64,000 nucleotides of DNA from Weeksellaceae bacterium (lineage in GTDB: Bacteria; Bacteroidota; Bacteroidia; Flavobacteriales; Weeksellaceae). The notes under the pieces were generated by a model that was not told where the DNA came from, made no database searches, and saw only the letters and a program-made list of their open reading frames with translations. A program made the position numbers and the translations under genes. Positions 8,636-15,901 of the stretch are shown here, in pieces (position 1 is the first letter of the stretch; each line of letters opens with the position of its first letter). The DNA lies in assembly GCA_949788275.1 (NCBI GenBank), contig OX460916.1:620001-684000 (forward strand), given 5' to 3'.

Positions 8636-9553
8636 TTAAGGATTGTATTTTTTGTTCAATGCTTTTAAAATGGCCCATGTTTCAGGATCCATCGTTCCTT
8701 CATAGCGTTGAGGTCTAAAGTGGTATTGAAAAGATAAAATAACTTTTCGGGTGGCATCATCCCACTTACCACTGGTAGGTACATCATAGCCATATTTTTT
8801 AAATTCGTTCTGCACACTTAGAATAAAACTGTAGTTGTCAGCATCAAGTGGGTATTGGGTAATAAAAGCTAATTTATCAGCTTCTTCGTACCAAGCACCC
8901 ACTTTATATTCGTCGTATAAGCGTTTCCAAGGAAATTGTGGACCTGGATCAGGCTTACGTCCTGGCGCAATATCCGAATGACCCACCACATTCACCGGTA
9001 AAATTTTGTAGCGCTCCACAATGTCTTTGGCTAATTCACCTACTTTCTTTATTTGGTGATCAGGAAAAGGCATAAAAGCCTTATTGGTTTTTCCATCAGC
9101 AAAGCCTTTGTTGACGATTTCTATACCAATAGAGGTAAAGTTTAAATTATCGATGTTTTTCCATTTACTCACACCAGCATGCCACGCACGTTTGGTTTCA
9201 TCAACCAATAAATGAATTTGGTTATCGGGTAAGTCGGTCACTAAATAATGGGCACTTACATCGCGTTCAGATAATACTTTTAAAGAAAGATCATTATCAA
9301 TGGCGGTATAATGCATCACGAGATACCGAATCCGCTCATCTTGTCCAACGGCAGGATATTTATCGACGTTAATTTTATAATTATCGAGCTTGGCCGCTCT
9401 CGTCATTTCGGGTTGTTCTGTGTGCTTATTAACGATAATTGTATCGCGAATAATTTTGGTTATGGTCTTGGGTGGGTATTTTTTTGCCGTTCCACAGCTG
9501 GTTAGTACAAATAAACTAGTCAGCCCGACCATCATTAATCCTTTAACATTCAT
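8636..9553 (-). CDS. AmpD-like N-acetylmuramoyl-L-alanine amidase lipoprotein
   Basis: The 305-residue protein has a lipoprotein signal (SLFVLTSCG, lipidated Cys about residue 20). An amidase_2 domain (about 80-215) carries the zinc-ligand motifs VMHYTA (first His), AWHAG, and VGHSDIAPGRKPDPGPQFPW (second His plus Asp). A C-terminal peptidoglycan-binding-like domain (about 225-300, FILSVQNEFKKYGYDVPTSGKWDDATRKVILSFQ) follows. It should remove stem peptides from murein at the outer membrane, in recycling or remodelling. It is a single-gene unit, divergent from the tRNA cluster. Confidence 0.9.
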   Translation of the reverse strand: MNVKGLMMVGLTSLFVLTSCGTAKKYPPKTITKIIRDTIIVNKHTEQPEMTRAAKLDNYKINVDKYPAVGQDERIRYLVMHYTAIDNDLSLKVLSERDVSAHYLVTDLPDNQIHLLVDETKRAWHAGVSKWKNIDNLNFTSIGIEIVNKGFADGKTNKAFMPFPDHQIKKVGELAKDIVERYKILPVNVVGHSDIAPGRKPDPGPQFPWKRLYDEYKVGAWYEEADKLAFITQYPLDADNYSFILSVQNEFKKYGYDVPTSGKWDDATRKVILSFQYHFRPQRYEGTMDPETWAILKALNKKYNP

Positions 9554-9625
9554 TTCTTTAGTTGTATTTAAGCTAATTTGACATCAAAATTACGCTATTT
9601 TTTTAAAAAATATTTCTAAAAAGAC

Positions 9626-9656
9626 TTGTTTTGATTAAAATCTCATTCTATATTTG
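9626..9656 (+). promoter_or_regulatory. Probable Bacteroidetes-type promoter of the tRNA cluster
   Basis: A TATATTTG box (9649-9656) fits the Bacteroidetes -7 consensus TAnnTTTG. A TTG at 9626-9628, 20 nt upstream, could be the -33 element. The predicted transcript would start about 35 nt before the first tRNA. Confidence 0.55.
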
Positions 9657-9699
9657 CAACCGCTTTACAGAACTAATCACGGTTAGTAAACGTAGCGTT

Positions 9700-9783
9700 G
9701 GAGAGGTGCCGGAGTGGTAACGGAGCAGATTGCTAATCTGTCATCGGGTAACCGATGCCAGGGTTCGAGTCCCTGTCTCTCCG
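9700..9783 (+). tRNA. tRNA-Ser (GCT), copy 1
   Basis: An 84-nt cloverleaf with a long variable arm typical of serine tRNAs. The acceptor stem is GGAGAG/CTCTCC, the anticodon GCT sits in a CAGAT/ATCTG stem, and the T-loop is GGTTCGAGTCC. No CCA is encoded. It is identical to the copy at 10053. Confidence 0.97.
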
Positions 9784-9820
9784 CTGTAGTTCATTTTATA
9801 TTTAGTACAAGAAAAATTTT

Positions 9821-9895
9821 CGGGGTGTAGCGTAGCCCGGTCATCGCGCCTGCTTTGGGAGCAGGAGGTCGCAGGTTCGAATCCTGCCACCCCGA
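9821..9895 (+). tRNA. tRNA-Pro (TGG), copy 1
   Basis: A 75-nt cloverleaf with acceptor stem CGGGGTG/CACCCCG, anticodon loop TTTGGGA (anticodon TGG) and T-loop GGTTCGAATCC. No CCA is encoded. It is identical to the copy at 10160. Confidence 0.97.
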
Positions 9896-9922
9896 CAAAT
9901 TTTAACCTACGGGTTATGGCTT

Positions 9923-9996
9923 GGTCCAATAGCTCAGCTGGATAGAGCAACTGCCTTCTAAGCAGTAGGTCTCAGGTTCGAACCCTGATTGGATCA
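9923..9996 (+). tRNA. tRNA-Arg (TCT), copy 1
   Basis: A 74-nt cloverleaf with acceptor stem GGTCCAA/TTGGATC, anticodon TCT in an ACTGC/GCAGT stem, and T-loop TTCGAAC. It differs from the second copy at three bases, two of which form a compensated acceptor pair. Confidence 0.97.
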
Positions 9997-10052
9997 CAAG
10001 ACTTGTACTAATTTAATTACATGGTTTAAAAATAAAAATTCATTAGAATTTA

Positions 10053-10136
10053 GGAGAGGTGCCGGAGTGGTAACGGAGCAGATTGCTAATCTGTCATCGG
10101 GTAACCGATGCCAGGGTTCGAGTCCCTGTCTCTCCG
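10053..10136 (+). tRNA. tRNA-Ser (GCT), copy 2
   Basis: The second member of the duplicated cluster, base-for-base the same as the tRNA-Ser at 9700. The flanking spacers differ in sequence and length, so this is not a simple recent copy of the whole block. Confidence 0.97.
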
Positions 10137-10159
10137 CTTTTTTTTTTAGAATTACACCT

Positions 10160-10234
10160 CGGGGTGTAGCGTAGCCCGGTCATCGCGCCTGCTTTGGGAG
10201 CAGGAGGTCGCAGGTTCGAATCCTGCCACCCCGA
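10160..10234 (+). tRNA. tRNA-Pro (TGG), copy 2
   Basis: Identical to the tRNA-Pro at 9821. It is separated from the preceding tRNA-Ser by 23 nt, against 37 nt in the first set. Confidence 0.97.
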
Positions 10235-10260
10235 CAAAATCTAACTTCGGTTAGTGGCTT

Positions 10261-10334
10261 GGCCCAATAGCTCAGCTGGATAGAGCAACTGCCTTCTAAG
10301 CAGTAGGTCTCAGGTTCGAATCCTGATTGGGTCA
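10261..10334 (+). tRNA. tRNA-Arg (TCT), copy 2
   Basis: A 74-nt cloverleaf with acceptor stem GGCCCAA/TTGGGTC. Compared with copy 1, T-A at the third acceptor pair has become C-G, and one T-loop base has changed from C to T. It is the last tRNA before the conjugative-element scar. Confidence 0.97.
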
Positions 10335-10335
10335 C

Positions 10336-10370
10336 AAAGCCTTCAAGCCATTGGTTTGAAGGCTTTTTTT
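10336..10370 (+). terminator. Terminator of the tRNA cluster
   Basis: AAAGCCTTCAA pairs with TTTGAAGGCTTT and is followed by a T run. It directly abuts the repeat element starting at 10371. Confidence 0.85.
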
Positions 10371-10501
10371 ATGGGCGTTCACCGCTTTATTGTTGGTAAG
10401 AACAATAAAGCGGTGGCGGGCTTTCCGCACTCGCTTTTCAGTTCCGTTTCACTTCACCAAAAAGCTCAAACAAATGCTTCAATCCCTTACGCAAAGAAGG
10501 G
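10371..10501 (+). repeat. Flavobacterial intergenic hairpin repeat, copy A
   Basis: The order is ATGGGCGT, then a perfect 15-bp inverted repeat with a 6-nt loop (arms 10380-10394 and 10401-10415), GGCGGGCTTTCCGCACTCGC, then a conserved tail ending in GCTTCAATCCCTTACGCA. The last 81 bases (10421-10501) are identical to 16879-16959. The copy at 18336-18460 has the same plan but an unrelated hairpin sequence. The tail also encodes the last residues of the truncated traF reading frame on the other strand. Confidence 0.85.
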
Positions 10502-10776
10502 AGGTAATATTTGGGATGCCTATTCTTTGCGCCAAACTTCATCAAACCATGTTCTCCATACTTACCGTTCAGTGAGAATGTCTGCCATACGATGAGCGAT
10601 GCACCACCAGTCCCAATAAATAGGCAGATGTAAGAGTTTACACTTGCCATGTACAGTATCATGGTGAGGATAAGTACACTGAACAAACCTCCTGCAAAAA
10701 TGAACAGATATTGTGCTTTCAGTCTTTTGAACTCCACCGTTCTTCCAATGCCTTTATTGATATTGTAATTACTCAT
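10438..10776 (-). pseudogene. traF: TraF-like (DUF4133) conjugative-transposon protein, 3' end replaced by repeat
   Basis: The N-terminal part (MSNYNINKGIGRTVEFKRLKA, then two membrane segments, then LNGKYGEHGLMKFGAKNRHPKYY) is the Bacteroidetes conjugative-transposon protein TraF (DUF4133), a small inner-membrane part of the mating apparatus. From about residue 94 the frame leaves the family sequence: the last roughly 20 codons (LRKGLKHLFELFGEVKRN) are read from the 81-bp repeat. I therefore call it a 3'-truncated gene with an accidental tail. The ATG at 10776, 11 bp after the traE stop, is the family start; the longer frame upstream is spurious. Confidence 0.8.
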
Positions 10777-10787
10777 AGAACAATAGA

Positions 10788-11093
10788 TTAAAGGAAGAAT
10801 GAACGTAGGATTGTTGCGGCTACAATCAAGAAGATACAGGCTCCGAACCAACTTGCTGCTGTCTTCGAGGTGTCAGGGTCACCAGAACTGAATTTGTTAT
10901 ACACCTTTACTCCGTCGATAAGTCCAACTACCGCCCCGATGGCATAAATTAATTGGGTTGCAGGGTCGAAATAGGATGTAACCATTTGTGTGGCTTCGGT
11001 GATACCCGCTGTACCGTTTCCCTGTGCGAATACACCTAGTGCCGACAGCGAAGCAATGCTTGTCAGCAACATTTTTTTGCTTTGTTTTTCCAT
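10788..11093 (-). CDS. traE: TraE-like (DUF4134) conjugative-transposon protein
   Basis: The 101-residue protein has a signal/anchor segment (LLTSIASLSALGVFAQG) and the family core TQMVTSYFDPATQLIYAIGAVVGLIDGVKVYNKFSSGDPDTSKTAASWFGACIFL with two membrane segments. This is the small pilin/VirB2-like TraE (DUF4134) of CTnDOT-type elements. It is complete and heads the traE-traF pair. No further tra genes remain, so it is very likely non-functional in conjugation here. Confidence 0.92.
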   Translation of the reverse strand: MEKQSKKMLLTSIASLSALGVFAQGNGTAGITEATQMVTSYFDPATQLIYAIGAVVGLIDGVKVYNKFSSGDPDTSKTAASWFGACIFLIVAATILRSFFL

Positions 11094-11223
11094 GATTAAA
11101 CTGAATTTATTGTTAAGATTTCCCCGCTTATTGCGGGCTTCAAAACAAAGGTGTCATGGAAATGAAAACACAATAACGATGTGTCTTTCAGTAGTATTAT
11201 TTGGCAGTGAATGGCGATTTAAG

Positions 11224-11274
11224 TGCTAAATAATAGTATATTAGCAAGCGTGTGTTATTAAAATTAAATAACAC
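11224..11274 (+). promoter_or_regulatory. Paired inverted repeats upstream of the ABC-3C operon
   Basis: Two inverted repeats lie in the 206-bp gap between traE and the effector gene. The first is TGCTAA/TTAGCA (11224-11229, 11241-11246). The second is GTGTTATT/AATAACAC (11252-11259, 11267-11274). They end 25 bp before the effector start codon, where an operator or a 5'-leader hairpin would be placed. The role is inferred from position only. Confidence 0.4.
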
Positions 11275-11299
11275 TATTTTTTTTAACTATTAAGCGCTA

Positions 11300-12520
11300 A
11301 TGAATGATATAAGTTCTACTCAAGTACAGCATACGGCGGGACCACAAGACATAGGGTTTGCATACCAATTTTATTATTTCATGTTATTGGCTCTTGAGCT
11401 TCGACACGGACAAAAAGTCGGTTTTGAAGTTAAAGATGATGTTCATATTGACAAAGGAGATGGGATAACCATTTTATTTCAGACAAAACATACTGTTATA
11501 GCAAATAATCAAGGGGTTATTCAAAATCTAACAACATTAGACATAGACCTATGGAAAACGCTAAATAACTGGACTGATTTCATCAAATCAAACAACAATA
11601 ATTTTTTAAAAAAGCATTCCTTTGTTTTGGTTACAAATAAAAATGAAGGAAATAATCAATTCATCAATCTACTTAGTGTTCTTAATACCGATAAAGATAT
11701 TGATAAAGCAATTGTTAAAATAAAAGAATTAAAGAACAAAACAAAAGACGAGACTTTACAAAAGTATATACTTAATCTTATTTCACTTGATAAAACAAAA
11801 TTATTATCCTTTTTCTCAAAAGTATCAATAGAAACTGGAGTTGATGATATAATTGAAAGAGTTAAAAGTAAAATTCTAGAAAAATGTGTTCAAGATAGAT
11901 TTGTTGAACCAATTTTTGAAAAGCTATCCTCGAATTTTCATGAAGCAAAATACACAGATATAAAAGACCGTAAAAACTTTGAGATTAGCTTCGATGATTT
12001 TAAGAATAAGTTTGGAAAATGCTTTCAAATAGCATTTCAAGAAAAGTCTTTACCAAAAAGAGAATTACAAGTTCTTTTACCTGAAAACTTGGAAAATCAA
12101 ACTTTTATAAAACAATTAATTGACGTTGGAGAGATTCAAAGTGGTTCTAAATACATCAAAGAATATACTACCCAAATGCTAAAAGCATTAAATCACTTTT
12201 CTTTTTGGATAGATGAAAACTTTGTATTACCAACTGATATGGACGATTTCAAGAAAAATAGTATTCAAATTTGGGCAAACGAATTTAGGGCAAAATACAG
12301 ACAAATTGAAAAAAAGATAAGTTCAGGTATACCAGCTAGTGATTTAGAAGAAGATATTGGCAACCTAAGTATTGAACTCGTTGATTATTTGCGTCAACAG
12401 GATTTATCAATACCAAGTTACCCACCTATTGGAATAGAGTTTAGTAATGGACACTATTACGCTCTTTCCGATAAATTAGAAATTGGCTGGCACTTTAACT
12501 GGAAGAAAAAATATAGTTAA
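11300..12520 (+). CDS. ABC three-component system effector with Cap4-like nuclease domain
   Basis: The first 70 residues carry the pattern of Cap4/DUF4297-type PD-(D/E)xK nucleases: GFAYQFYYFMLLALEL, then VGFEVKDDVHI (E43, D46, D47) and ILFQTKH (Q61, K63). The remaining roughly 330 residues are helical and end in IPSYPPIGIEFSNGHYYALSDKLEIGWHFNWKKKY, consistent with an ABC-3C C-terminal docking domain. In this family the effector is thought to be held by the ATPase and middle component and to cut nucleic acid on infection. It is the first gene of a five-gene operon; the next gene starts 2 nt downstream. The active-site assignment is from pattern, not structure. Confidence 0.78.
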   Translation: MNDISSTQVQHTAGPQDIGFAYQFYYFMLLALELRHGQKVGFEVKDDVHIDKGDGITILFQTKHTVIANNQGVIQNLTTLDIDLWKTLNNWTDFIKSNNNNFLKKHSFVLVTNKNEGNNQFINLLSVLNTDKDIDKAIVKIKELKNKTKDETLQKYILNLISLDKTKLLSFFSKVSIETGVDDIIERVKSKILEKCVQDRFVEPIFEKLSSNFHEAKYTDIKDRKNFEISFDDFKNKFGKCFQIAFQEKSLPKRELQVLLPENLENQTFIKQLIDVGEIQSGSKYIKEYTTQMLKALNHFSFWIDENFVLPTDMDDFKKNSIQIWANEFRAKYRQIEKKISSGIPASDLEEDIGNLSIELVDYLRQQDLSIPSYPPIGIEFSNGHYYALSDKLEIGWHFNWKKKYS

Positions 12521-12522
12521 TA

Positions 12523-12969
12523 ATGAAAGAAATCTATTATACATATAATAATGAGGCCATTGCGAGCTGCATTTTTCTATCCGTATTGAACAATATTGAA
12601 GAATTAGGCATTGCACGCTCATGCTTGATTTTACCTTTCCTCTTAGACGACCGAACTGTGAATTATTTAATAAAAAATCAAAATCTAACCTTAGAACAAT
12701 TTGTAAAAGAACAACCTCGTTTATTTGTTTCTTTCAATAAACGATACGTGTCATTATTGCCAATAGCTATAAATTCTCTAATGATTTTAAGTAAAAGTAA
12801 TCAAATCATTATTGGTGATAAGATAATTAAAACCGACAACTCTCTTTTTGTTGACAAAAATCTAGGAGACCGATTTTACAAAATAGAAACAGTTATACCC
12901 GATTTTATTGCTATGCATGAAAAATATACTACATCAAAACTGTATAAAATTTTAAAAATTCAACTATGA
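12523..12969 (+). CDS. Three-component ABC system middle component
   Basis: The 148-residue protein fits the ABC-3C 'middle component' family: YNNEAIASCIFLSVLNNIEELGIARSCLILPFLLDDRTVNYL at the start and the FVSFNKRYVSLLPIAINSLMIL core. These small helical proteins link the effector to the ATPase. It lies directly between those two genes, with a 2-nt gap upstream and a 4-bp ATGA overlap with the ATPase, which implies co-translation and fixed stoichiometry. Confidence 0.82.
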   Translation: MKEIYYTYNNEAIASCIFLSVLNNIEELGIARSCLILPFLLDDRTVNYLIKNQNLTLEQFVKEQPRLFVSFNKRYVSLLPIAINSLMILSKSNQIIIGDKIIKTDNSLFVDKNLGDRFYKIETVIPDFIAMHEKYTTSKLYKILKIQL

Positions 12970-14846
12970 AATTTATACTTCACGAAATAAAACTTTGGTT
13001 CAAAGATACTTCAGCAGAACCTAAAAGCTATCAATTTCTACCTGATAAGGTTAATGTCATTACAGGAGATGCAACCACTGGAAAAACCAGTTTTTGGAGT
13101 ATTATTGATTACTGTCTATTATCAGGAAAAGTTAATGTTGCGAATACAGTAAACGACAAGGTTTTATGGTTTGGAATGCGGTTTTCGATAAATGAAAAAG
13201 AGATGTCGATTGTTCGAAAAACGCCAGATAAAGGGACGGTGTCATCAGATGTTTTCTTCAATATAGGTTCTTTCCCCAATAAACCTGAAAGAAATATGGA
13301 GATTGCAGAAATAAAATCGATATTAGACAGCGAATTTGGAATTACAGATACTTTAAGATTTCCTTATGGAAAAGAGTTAGGAAAAACTTCTTTTAACCTA
13401 TCTTATCGTCATTTTTTAATTTTTAATTCATTAACTGAAACTGTCATAGGGGCGCCTGAAACATATTTTGATACCACTTTTTACGGTAAAGAAGAATACG
13501 ACAAAGCACTTAGTCATATTTTCAATTTAGTCATTGGTATTAATGATATGGAAAAAATTAAGGCTTCTGAAAGATTAAATGAAGTTGAAAATGAAATAAG
13601 AAAAATTCAAAATCAAGAAAAAAATAATCAGAGGAAAACTAAAAATTTTGAAAGAGATGTAGAGACCTTATTTAATAAGTGTAAAACTTCCAATTTTATA
13701 GAATATTCAGAGTCTTTTGAAACAGTGGACTCTGCAATTCCTCTTATTCAAGATGTAATCTCAAATACGCAAAAAACAGCTCAAAATTCAAATTTATTTA
13801 GTGATATTAATAAACTGTATGAAAGAAAAAGAGAACTCCAAGGTCAAATCAATGCTATAACTCAATATCAAAAAGAGTACGATACGTACAAAAGGAATTT
13901 GAATAAATCAGCAGACAGTTTACAACCAATTGAATTCCTAAATGAAAAGTTATCTGACCAGTTAGTAGATTCATATGAAACCAAAGTATTTGTTGAATCT
14001 CTAGAGGTCTCATTAAAAAAAATTAAGGATAGTTTATCTAAAAAAAAATCTGAACCAATAAAGGTGACAGGTGACGTTAAGGAACTCAAGAACCAATTGC
14101 AGAAAATAGATGAAAGGGTTAATCAACTTAACCAAATTAAAAAAAACTACCTGGAGGAAGGTGAAAAGTTCATTGCATTAGGAGGCATAAAGTTTGAATT
14201 GGAGCAACTTTTAAAATTAGAACTTATTAAACCCATAGATAATGTAAGGTTGAATGTCTTAAATGAAGAAAAAGAACGATTAGTGCAGATGCCTTTAGAA
14301 ACTGAGCAAATAAGATTTACGATGAAATCATTGTTAAATGAAAGTATTCAACGAAATTATTTACAGTTAAAGTCACTTCCAACTTACAAAGATTACAAAA
14401 CGGTTTTTGATGACACCCAAATGGTTCTAAAACTATATCCACCATCTGACCAATTTCAATTTCCTTTGGATAATGTAGGAAGTAAGTCAAACTATATGTT
14501 TATGCATTTATGTGTTTATTTGGGATTACATGAACATATGATAAATATAGAACAATTCCATGTTCCTCAATTCTTATTTATTGATCAACCAAGTATTCCA
14601 TATTATGCAGGTAGTAGTGATTTAAAAGGAAATGATGACAGGGTTAAACTTATAGACGCATTTACTATATTGAATTCATTTATTGATTTTATTGTGAAAG
14701 AAAAAAATAATCATTTTCAAATATTCATGGTTGAACATGCGCCTAAAAGTTATTGGATAGATAACAATTTGTCTCATTTTCATACAGTTGATGAGTTTAT
14801 AGATGGTAAAGGACTTATTCCAAAAAAAGTATACGATAGTAACTAA
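12966..14846 (+). CDS. ABC-3C ATPase (DUF3732, SMC/RecN-like)
   Basis: The 626-residue protein has a Walker A (GDATTGKTS, residues 34-42), a long central coiled coil (about 200-440), and a C-terminal half-domain with the DUF3732 signature FLFIDQPSIPYY (Walker B-like with D-loop) and IFMVEHAPKSYW, ending in KGLIPKKVYD. This is the SMC/Rad50-like architecture of the ABC-3C ATPases, which sense or move along DNA and gate a toxic effector. The gene overlaps the middle-component gene by 4 bp, and the NdpA-like gene follows after 5 nt. Confidence 0.9.
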   Translation: MKFILHEIKLWFKDTSAEPKSYQFLPDKVNVITGDATTGKTSFWSIIDYCLLSGKVNVANTVNDKVLWFGMRFSINEKEMSIVRKTPDKGTVSSDVFFNIGSFPNKPERNMEIAEIKSILDSEFGITDTLRFPYGKELGKTSFNLSYRHFLIFNSLTETVIGAPETYFDTTFYGKEEYDKALSHIFNLVIGINDMEKIKASERLNEVENEIRKIQNQEKNNQRKTKNFERDVETLFNKCKTSNFIEYSESFETVDSAIPLIQDVISNTQKTAQNSNLFSDINKLYERKRELQGQINAITQYQKEYDTYKRNLNKSADSLQPIEFLNEKLSDQLVDSYETKVFVESLEVSLKKIKDSLSKKKSEPIKVTGDVKELKNQLQKIDERVNQLNQIKKNYLEEGEKFIALGGIKFELEQLLKLELIKPIDNVRLNVLNEEKERLVQMPLETEQIRFTMKSLLNESIQRNYLQLKSLPTYKDYKTVFDDTQMVLKLYPPSDQFQFPLDNVGSKSNYMFMHLCVYLGLHEHMINIEQFHVPQFLFIDQPSIPYYAGSSDLKGNDDRVKLIDAFTILNSFIDFIVKEKNNHFQIFMVEHAPKSYWIDNNLSHFHTVDEFIDGKGLIPKKVYDSN

Positions 14847-14851
14847 AATTT

Positions 14852-15895
14852 ATGCAAAAAATTAAACTAGGGAAACTAAATAAATTAATTATCCATAACA
14901 TAGGTAACAAGGGCAGAGCTGATGGGGTAAGATTTTCAGATGAACTAACAGACTTCGGAAATGTTGAGGAAATAATTAACAAGCTGATTGTTAGTAGTTT
15001 CAAGTTTGAGGAATTATACGAGTTTCATTTTGTTCCTCAATTAGATTTGAATCCAATGTATTCTTTCGTTAGTTCAATTTTCAGTAATACAGGAGAAGAT
15101 AATTTTATCGAACAATCTAAAAATAAAGGAAGATATCTCTACGATAAAAGTACGCATCCTCAAATTAAGTCGGGTGAATTATGTGTTTTTTATATGAATG
15201 ATTGTTCTATAAATGACGAGATAATGGATTGTATCGGTATCTTCAAGTCAGAGAATAAAGAAAATGTTTTGAAAATCGAAGATAAAGAAACGAGATACGG
15301 TTTGACTAATGTAAGTGGAATGAACACACATAAATTAGACAAAGGTTGTCTTGTTTTCAACATAAATAATGAAAGTGGCTACTTAATTGCGCTTTTAGAT
15401 AATACGAACAAAAGCGCAGAAGCACAGTATTGGAAAGATGATTTTTTAAGTGTTAAACCTCAAAGAAATGAGTATCATCAAACTAATCAGTTTTTAGGAA
15501 TTGCAAAACAATTTGTTACCAATCAATTAGATGAAGATTTTGAGGTAAGTAAAGCTGATAAAATAGATTTTTTGAACCGTTCAGTTGACTACTTCAAAAA
15601 GAACGAAACATTTGATAAGAAGGATTTTGAAGACGAAGTTTTTGGTGACAGTAATGTAATTGAGTCATTTAGAAAGTTTGACCATACCTACAGACAGGAT
15701 AACGAAGTTGAATTAGCAGACAACTTTCAAATATCTTCCCAAGCTGTGAAAAAACAATCTCGTGTTTTTAAAAGTGTTTTAAAACTAGACCGAAATTTCG
15801 ACATCTATATCCATGGAAATAAAGAGCTTATAGAAAAAGGCATCGAGAAAGATGGTAGAAAATATTATAAAATCTATTACGAAGAGGAAAAATAA
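14852..15895 (+). CDS. NdpA/YejK-type nucleoid-associated protein
   Basis: The 347-residue protein resembles the 37-kDa nucleoid-associated protein family (NdpA/YejK): it starts IIHNIGNKGRADGVRFSDELTDF, has a central ARVD-like region (GELCVFYMNDCSINDEIMDCIGIFK) and the INNESGYLIALLDNTN strand pair, and ends in a basic/acidic helix-rich region. YejK binds DNA and topoisomerases; relatives occur in defence loci, where they may act as nucleic-acid sensors or anchors. It lies 5 nt after the ATPase and 6 nt before the Ymh-family gene, so it belongs to the operon. Confidence 0.75.
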   Translation: MQKIKLGKLNKLIIHNIGNKGRADGVRFSDELTDFGNVEEIINKLIVSSFKFEELYEFHFVPQLDLNPMYSFVSSIFSNTGEDNFIEQSKNKGRYLYDKSTHPQIKSGELCVFYMNDCSINDEIMDCIGIFKSENKENVLKIEDKETRYGLTNVSGMNTHKLDKGCLVFNINNESGYLIALLDNTNKSAEAQYWKDDFLSVKPQRNEYHQTNQFLGIAKQFVTNQLDEDFEVSKADKIDFLNRSVDYFKKNETFDKKDFEDEVFGDSNVIESFRKFDHTYRQDNEVELADNFQISSQAVKKQSRVFKSVLKLDRNFDIYIHGNKELIEKGIEKDGRKYYKIYYEEEK

Positions 15896-15901
15896 AAAAA
15901 T

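Noticed and set aside
9741-9950. 69-codon minus-strand frame (VGVAGFEPATSCSQSRRDD...)
   Set aside because: A well-known false frame over tRNA genes; it covers tRNA-Ser, -Pro and -Arg on the wrong strand.
9989-10174. 61-codon reading frame across the tRNA-Arg/tRNA-Ser region
   Set aside because: It reads through two tRNA genes, and its residues are those any frame through these tRNAs would give.
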